Of a stretch of DNA of 9,037 bases, positions 5,812 to 9,037 are shown piece by piece. A program made the translations under genes and the position numbers. Every line of letters starts with the position of its first letter. Within the stretch, counting starts at the first letter, position 1. The stretch covers positions 1 to 9,037 of the forward strand of contig CADCWH010000285.1 in the NCBI GenBank assembly GCA_902806395.1, given 5' to 3'. Below the pieces are notes generated by a model that was given only the letters and a program-made list of their open reading frames with translations, was not told where the DNA came from and made no database searches. The DNA is from an uncultured Thermomicrobiales bacterium. Lineage in GTDB: Bacteria; Chloroflexota; Chloroflexia; Thermomicrobiales; UBA6265.

Positions 5812-6534
5812 ATGCGGAATGTACCCCGGGTTTGGCTATGGCGCGGCCTCGCGGTCGTCGTGGCCATTGCGACGTTGGCGACGGCGTCAGCGGGTGGCGG
5901 GACGCTCGCCCGTCAAGGCGGGACACCGACTGCCGAGGTAGACATCCCGACCGCCGACGAGTGCGTGATTGAACCGGTCGAGCCCGGCGACCTGATCGGG
6001 CTGCTCACCACGAATCCGACCGGTGCCGACCTCTTGACCCGCGAGCCGATCGAGGAGGAGGCTCTCCCGAGCGGTCCGGAGGCGAATGATGAGGAGGTCG
6101 CCGGTATCACGGCCGCGACCCGAGAATTGGTCGCCTGCGCGAACGCCCGCGACCCGTTCCGCATCATTGCGCTGCTCTCCCCGGACTTCCAGGTCGCACT
6201 CGCCGGCGCGGCCCTGGGCCTGCAGGCTCAGGTGGACGACGGTGGGACCCCGGGAGCGGACATCCAGGCCACCTTGGAAGAGCGGTTCCCAGTCCCGATC
6301 AACGTCGAGGATGTCGATGCCATGCAGGAAGTCGCGATGATCCCGATCAGGGATGCCCGGCTCCTGCCTGACGGTCGGGTCGGCGCGGTGTTGGAGCCGG
6401 TAGTTGCCGGGATCGGCCAGCCGATCGGCTTCTTCGTGACCTTCACCCTATCCGGGGAACGGTGGCTGATTGATGATGTCGAGGTGATCCGGCCCGCAAC
6501 GACGGGAACTCCGGCGGCGACACCAGGGTCCTGA
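5812..6534 (+). CDS. Secreted protein with a probable NTF2-like domain
   Basis: This is a 240-residue exported protein of unknown function. ATG 5812 is preferred over ATG 5803 because GAGGAG (5797-5802) abuts 5803 directly but lies nine bases before 5812. An N-terminal signal peptide is clear: basic start (MRNVPRVWLWRG), hydrophobic core (LAVVVAIATLATA, 13-25) and a likely cut after ASA near residue 27. There is no lipobox Cys, so it is not an LspA substrate. The mature part begins with a Thr/Pro/acid-rich segment with Cys at 51, followed by a helix TAATRELVACANARDPFRIIALLSPDF (100-126) and C-terminal beta strands including PIGFFVTFTLSGERWLIDDV (204-223). The helix plus curved sheet with a GERWLIDDV ending is typical of NTF2/SnoaL-like folds. 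Cys 51 and Cys 109 could form a disulfide. The tail TPAATPGS is low complexity. It starts 30 bases after the preceding stop and probably shares its transcript. The fold call is moderate; the biochemical role cannot be told. Confidence 0.85.
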   Translation: MRNVPRVWLWRGLAVVVAIATLATASAGGGTLARQGGTPTAEVDIPTADECVIEPVEPGDLIGLLTTNPTGADLLTREPIEEEALPSGPEANDEEVAGITAATRELVACANARDPFRIIALLSPDFQVALAGAALGLQAQVDDGGTPGADIQATLEERFPVPINVEDVDAMQEVAMIPIRDARLLPDGRVGAVLEPVVAGIGQPIGFFVTFTLSGERWLIDDVEVIRPATTGTPAATPGS

Positions 6535-6653
6535 TCGCCCGACTCGCGGGGCTCGTCGACCCGTTTCCGGCGACCATCGCAGGTGAGTCCGTCCCGAGTC
6601 AAGTGCGCGAGCAGATCACGCTCGACGGTGGTCCGCGGAACAGGTCATGGGGT

Positions 6654-7649
6654 TCAGGACGAGCGGGAGAGGACGAAGTCGGCCAATTCGCCGAGCATGT
6701 CGACGACGTCGAGCCGGTCGAGCAAGGCGATCTCGGTCTTGGCGAGGACGATCTGGTGTTCCGCCTCGGTCGTCGCCGCTTCTAGGACCCCCGAGGACCG
6801 GATCTTGGCAACCAGGCGATCGATCGCGGCGCGGTCCGACTCCTGTCCCCCGATCACGTCGGTCAGGGCCTGGCGCACCGGGTCTCCGGGCGACAGCGCT
6901 TCGGCAAATAGCATGGTGGGCAGGGTCACGACCCCTTCTCGCAGGTCATTACCTGAAGGTTTGCCGAGGATGTCCGCGTTGGCCCGGAAATCCAATACGT
7001 CGTCCATGATCTGGTAGGCCAGACCCAGATGCATGCCGAACGTCCGGAGGCGGGTCAGTCCGACTTCGTCCGCGTCGCCGAGATAGGCGCCCATTTCGGC
7101 GGCGCCTGCGAAGAGCGACGCGGTCTTTCCATAGATGCGCCGTTCATAGTCCTCGCGTGATTGTTCCAGGCGGTGGGCGTCGAACATTTCCCGCAGTTGC
7201 CCATCGCAGATGTCGCCGAGCGTCGAGGCGAAGATGGAGACGATCCGGGGGATGCCGGTTTCGGCCGCCAGGATCGCCGACTGGGCGAAGAGATAGTCAC
7301 CGACCAGGATCACCGCACCGGAACTGAGGGACGAATTGAGCGTTGGCTGGCCGCGCCGCAGGGCGGCGTGGTCGATGCTGTCGTCGTGGATCAACGAGGC
7401 GATGTGGAGGAGTTCCACGCCAGCGGCAGCCGAGATGACTCGGTCGGAGGAGGGGCAGAAGGCGCGGTTGGCGAGGATCAGGAGAAGGGGCCGCAGGCGC
7501 TTTCCCCGGGCGGCGACGATGTCCCCCAGGAGGGACGCCACAAGCGGGTAGGGGACTGATCCGGCCCGGATGACCCGTTCGTCAACGCGGCCGAGATCGT
7601 CGGCGACGCGTGCGAAGACATCCTGGATATCTCGGACGGAAGTCGTCAC
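6654..7649 (-). CDS. Long-chain all-trans polyprenyl diphosphate synthase (IspB/HepT-like)
   Basis: This enzyme condenses isopentenyl diphosphate onto an allylic primer to give a long trans-prenyl diphosphate, most often the side chain of menaquinone or ubiquinone. From GTG 7649 the protein is 331 residues. It has GKRLRP (49-54), the first Asp-rich motif DDSID (89-93) in LLHIASLIHDDSID, followed by RRGQPT (98-103), the GKTAS segment (174-178), and the second Asp-rich motif DDVLD (216-220) in AYQIMDDVLDF. The residue five before the first Asp is Ala, as in E. coli IspB, which leaves the product tunnel open and points to a long product (C30 or more). TTG 7664 is the furthest upstream start but lacks a close ribosome-binding site; GTG 7649 has GGGA nine bases upstream. 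The gene faces the secreted-protein gene across a 119-bp spacer in which I see no clear terminator. Transcription should start from the strong promoter at 7717-7746. Confidence 0.93.
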   Translation of the reverse strand: MTTSVRDIQDVFARVADDLGRVDERVIRAGSVPYPLVASLLGDIVAARGKRLRPLLLILANRAFCPSSDRVISAAAGVELLHIASLIHDDSIDHAALRRGQPTLNSSLSSGAVILVGDYLFAQSAILAAETGIPRIVSIFASTLGDICDGQLREMFDAHRLEQSREDYERRIYGKTASLFAGAAEMGAYLGDADEVGLTRLRTFGMHLGLAYQIMDDVLDFRANADILGKPSGNDLREGVVTLPTMLFAEALSPGDPVRQALTDVIGGQESDRAAIDRLVAKIRSSGVLEAATTEAEHQIVLAKTEIALLDRLDVVDMLGELADFVLSRSS

Positions 7650-7685
7650 GCGGTCAGTTCCCAACGGCTAGCGACCGCTCCGGCG

Positions 7686-7704
7686 ACCGATTGTGAAAAT
7701 CGGT
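7686..7704 (-). repeat. Inverted repeat in the leader of the prenyl synthase gene
   Basis: ACCGATT-GTGAA-AATCGGT is a perfect 7-bp-arm inverted repeat with a 5-base spacer. With the promoter at 7717-7746 the start of transcription falls near 7710, placing the repeat at about +7 to +25. That is a position for a repressor operator or a 5' leader hairpin. It is A/T-rich compared with its surroundings. No T-tract follows, so it is not a terminator. Confidence 0.55.
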
Positions 7705-7716
7705 ACGGACTCCCGG

Positions 7717-7746
7717 ATTATCCCCGTCGCCGTGCGACCCTGTCAA
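7717..7746 (-). promoter_or_regulatory. Near-consensus sigma-70 promoter for the prenyl synthase
   Basis: On the minus strand TTGACA (7746-7741, 6/6 to consensus) is followed after 18 bases by GATAAT (7722-7717, 5/6). It points toward the prenyl synthase gene with a leader of about 60 bases to GTG 7649. This is the clearest promoter in the window and stands out against a spacer that is otherwise GC-rich. Confidence 0.75.
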
Positions 7747-7773
7747 TCGGGCGATGGTGTCGCCGACACCGTA

Positions 7774-7782
7774 TGCTACACT
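7774..7782 (+). promoter_or_regulatory. Candidate extended -10 for the DUF4015 gene
   Basis: TGCTACACT is an extended -10 (TGn plus TACACT, 4/6) on the plus strand. There is no good -35, as is common for extended -10 promoters. Initiation near 7789 would give a leader of about 125 bases to ATG 7915. It lies back to back with the minus-strand promoter, 28 bases from its -35. The leader is pyrimidine-rich with two CCCCCCT runs and no other gene. Confidence 0.4.
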
Positions 7783-7914
7783 CGAATCACGTTTGTCCGG
7801 CCCCCGCCCGGTCTCGATTCCTCGCTCCGCCGGTCCGCGCTTCCCCCCTCCGGCGCCTGAGGCGGATGATTCGCCCCCCTGTACCTTTCGCGGCACGACC
7901 ATGGATAGCCATAG

Positions 7915-9037
7915 ATGTCAGCCGATCCCCAGGTGGCGAGTGAGACGGTGGTGCCCCGACGGTCCTCGGCCGATCGGCGGGCGTCGCGGCGAGAACCGGC
8001 CCGCACAGTGACACGAGTCGCGACCGATGCCCGGCAGCGACCATGGGATGCGGTCAGCTGGTGGTATAGCCTGGTGATCCTGATCCCGCTGCTCGCGCTC
8101 GCGGCTTCCGCGATCTTCGGCGGGGGCGATGATGATCGGCAGGCCCGGGTGCAGGTCTTCGACCAGTACACCGGTGATGCCCTGCCCAACGCGAGTGTCT
8201 CACTCGGCGCGGTGACCGGGACGACGGACCAATCTGGCGAGGTGGCACTCGATCGAACGGGCGACGTCATGGCCCTGTCCGCTTCGATGACCGGGTACAC
8301 CGTTGCTCATGCCGAGGTACACGGGTCGGTCGACGGGGCGATCAGGGTCGCCCTCCGCCCCACGTTCGTGGAAGGCAAACTGATCGACGAAGCGAGCGGG
8401 CAGCCGATCTCCGGGGCGTTGGTGACCGTGGCCGGCACGGGACAGACGACGACGTCGGGAGTGGACGGCGGGTTCCGGCTGGACGGGGTGTCGGCCGGGG
8501 CGACCCTTTCTGTCGATGCCGGGGATTACGGGATCGTCGAGCGGACCATCGGCCAAGAGACATCGATGACGGTCCCGATCCTGAAGACGGTCGTCGTCGG
8601 TCAGGTCGTGGCGACCGGCGGCGAGCCCCTGGCGGGTGCCGTCGTCCATGCCGGGTCGGTCACCGCGGTCACCGATGCCGAGGGGCGATATCGCCTCACC
8701 GGGGCGGGAGAAGCGGCCGAAGTCATGGTCTCCGCGTCCGGCTATGGGGATGTCACCGTTCCGATCGCTGCCGATCGGGTGGTCAATGCGACGCTGGAGC
8801 AAACGACGATCCGGGCACTTTACGCCAACCAGTTCACCTTGGCCGATCCGGCGGAGGTCGATCGCCTGATCGAACAGATCGACACCACTGCGGCCAACGC
8901 CCTCGTCGTGGACGTCAAGCAGGACACGATCTTCTACGAGTCCCAGGTGCCATTCTTCCGTGACATCCCAGGGATGGTCACCCCGCTGTACGACCCCGCC
9001 GAACTGCTCGCCACACTGCGCGAGCACAACATTTACA
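7915..9037 (+). CDS. Membrane-anchored protein: three carboxypeptidase-regulatory-like repeats plus DUF4015 putative glycoside hydrolase (cut by window edge)
   Basis: 374 codons are visible and the frame is open to the right edge. ATG 7915 directly follows an in-frame TAG (7912-7914), so it is the furthest upstream start; its ribosome-binding site is weak (GGAT at 7903). Residues 1-45 are Arg-rich and cytoplasmic, and one membrane helix spans about 50-68 (WYSLVILIPLLALAASAIF), giving a type II anchor. Three carboxypeptidase-regulatory-like beta-sandwich repeats follow at about 78-150, 152-223 and 226-296, each with the pattern of an opening strand, G-x-P-(I/L)-x-G/N-A-x-V, then D-x-x-G-x-(F/Y/V)-x-L, and a closing strand. 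From 299 (IRALYANQFTLADPAEVDRLIEQ) the sequence matches the start of DUF4015 TIM-barrel putative glycoside hydrolases, including ANALVVDVKQDTIFYES (327-343) and a later LLATLREHNIY. The repeats probably hold the catalytic domain away from the membrane; the glycan target is unknown. It is divergent from the prenyl synthase. Confidence 0.85.
   Translation, partial: MSADPQVASETVVPRRSSADRRASRREPARTVTRVATDARQRPWDAVSWWYSLVILIPLLALAASAIFGGGDDDRQARVQVFDQYTGDALPNASVSLGAVTGTTDQSGEVALDRTGDVMALSASMTGYTVAHAEVHGSVDGAIRVALRPTFVEGKLIDEASGQPISGALVTVAGTGQTTTSGVDGGFRLDGVSAGATLSVDAGDYGIVERTIGQETSMTVPILKTVVVGQVVATGGEPLAGAVVHAGSVTAVTDAEGRYRLTGAGEAAEVMVSASGYGDVTVPIAADRVVNATLEQTTIRALYANQFTLADPAEVDRLIEQIDTTAANALVVDVKQDTIFYESQVPFFRDIPGMVTPLYDPAELLATLREHNIY

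Noticed and set aside
6535..6653. Bidirectional terminator between the secreted protein and the prenyl synthase
   Set aside because: Only a 4-bp GCCC/GGGC hairpin is visible near 6538-6553 and no T-tract follows on either strand.
7754..8011. Small plus-strand frame across the divergent spacer
   Set aside because: Its sequence is Pro/Arg-rich with no motif, and its 3' half overlaps the N-terminus of the DUF4015 gene in another frame.
8200..9027. Minus-strand open frame (275 codons) opposite the DUF4015 gene
   Set aside because: It has no recognisable motif; the plus-strand frame carries three repeated domains and the DUF4015 start.

Overview
This is a GC-rich (mostly G/C third positions), gene-dense bacterial segment with the standard code: TGG is used for Trp, and TGA, TAA and TAG act as stops. 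Gene content, Arg/Ala/Gly/Val-rich proteins and the mix of families suggest a Chloroflexota bacterium of the Thermomicrobia type. That placement is inferred from protein style and was not tested by a search.

Layout. (1) Positions 1-481, minus strand: the N-terminal 160 codons of murG, which runs off the left edge. (2) A 102-bp divergent intergenic region. (3) Positions 584-5029, plus strand: a tightly packed run made of a DksA/TraR-type C4 zinc-finger regulator, lspA (lipoprotein signal peptidase), rluD-type pseudouridine synthase, a glycerate 2-kinase of the MOFRL family and a nucleoside hydrolase. The first three follow the same order as Bacillus subtilis ylyA-lspA-ylyB. The nucleoside hydrolase is full length but carries one in-frame TGA at codon 94. 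A terminator-like inverted repeat follows it. (4) Positions 5194-5781: a 195-residue protein that reads as a degenerate DnaC/IstB-like AAA+ domain with its Walker A and Walker B residues lost. (5) Positions 5812-6534: a secreted protein that is probably NTF2-like. (6) Positions 6654-7649, minus strand: a long-chain polyprenyl diphosphate synthase, convergent with (5). (7) Positions 7650-7914: a 265-bp divergent control region with a near-consensus promoter (TTGACA-N18-GATAAT) for the prenyl synthase and a 7-bp-arm inverted repeat just downstream of it. (8) Positions 7915 to the right edge, plus strand: a membrane-anchored protein with three carboxypeptidase-regulatory-like beta-sandwich repeats leading into a DUF4015 (putative glycoside hydrolase) domain.

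How the genes fit together. Several serve the cell envelope: MurG makes lipid II on an undecaprenyl carrier, LspA matures lipoproteins, and the anchored DUF4015 protein probably acts on an extracellular glycan. The prenyl synthase makes all-trans polyprenyl chains, more likely for quinones than for the cis undecaprenyl carrier. Glycerate kinase and nucleoside hydrolase look like small salvage functions added to the 3' end of the housekeeping operon.

The observations most worth a second look are the AAA+-like pseudo-ATPase, the TGA-interrupted nucleoside hydrolase and the DksA-like protein that has Asp in place of one zinc-ligand Cys. I saw no CRISPR array, IS element, tRNA or rRNA.
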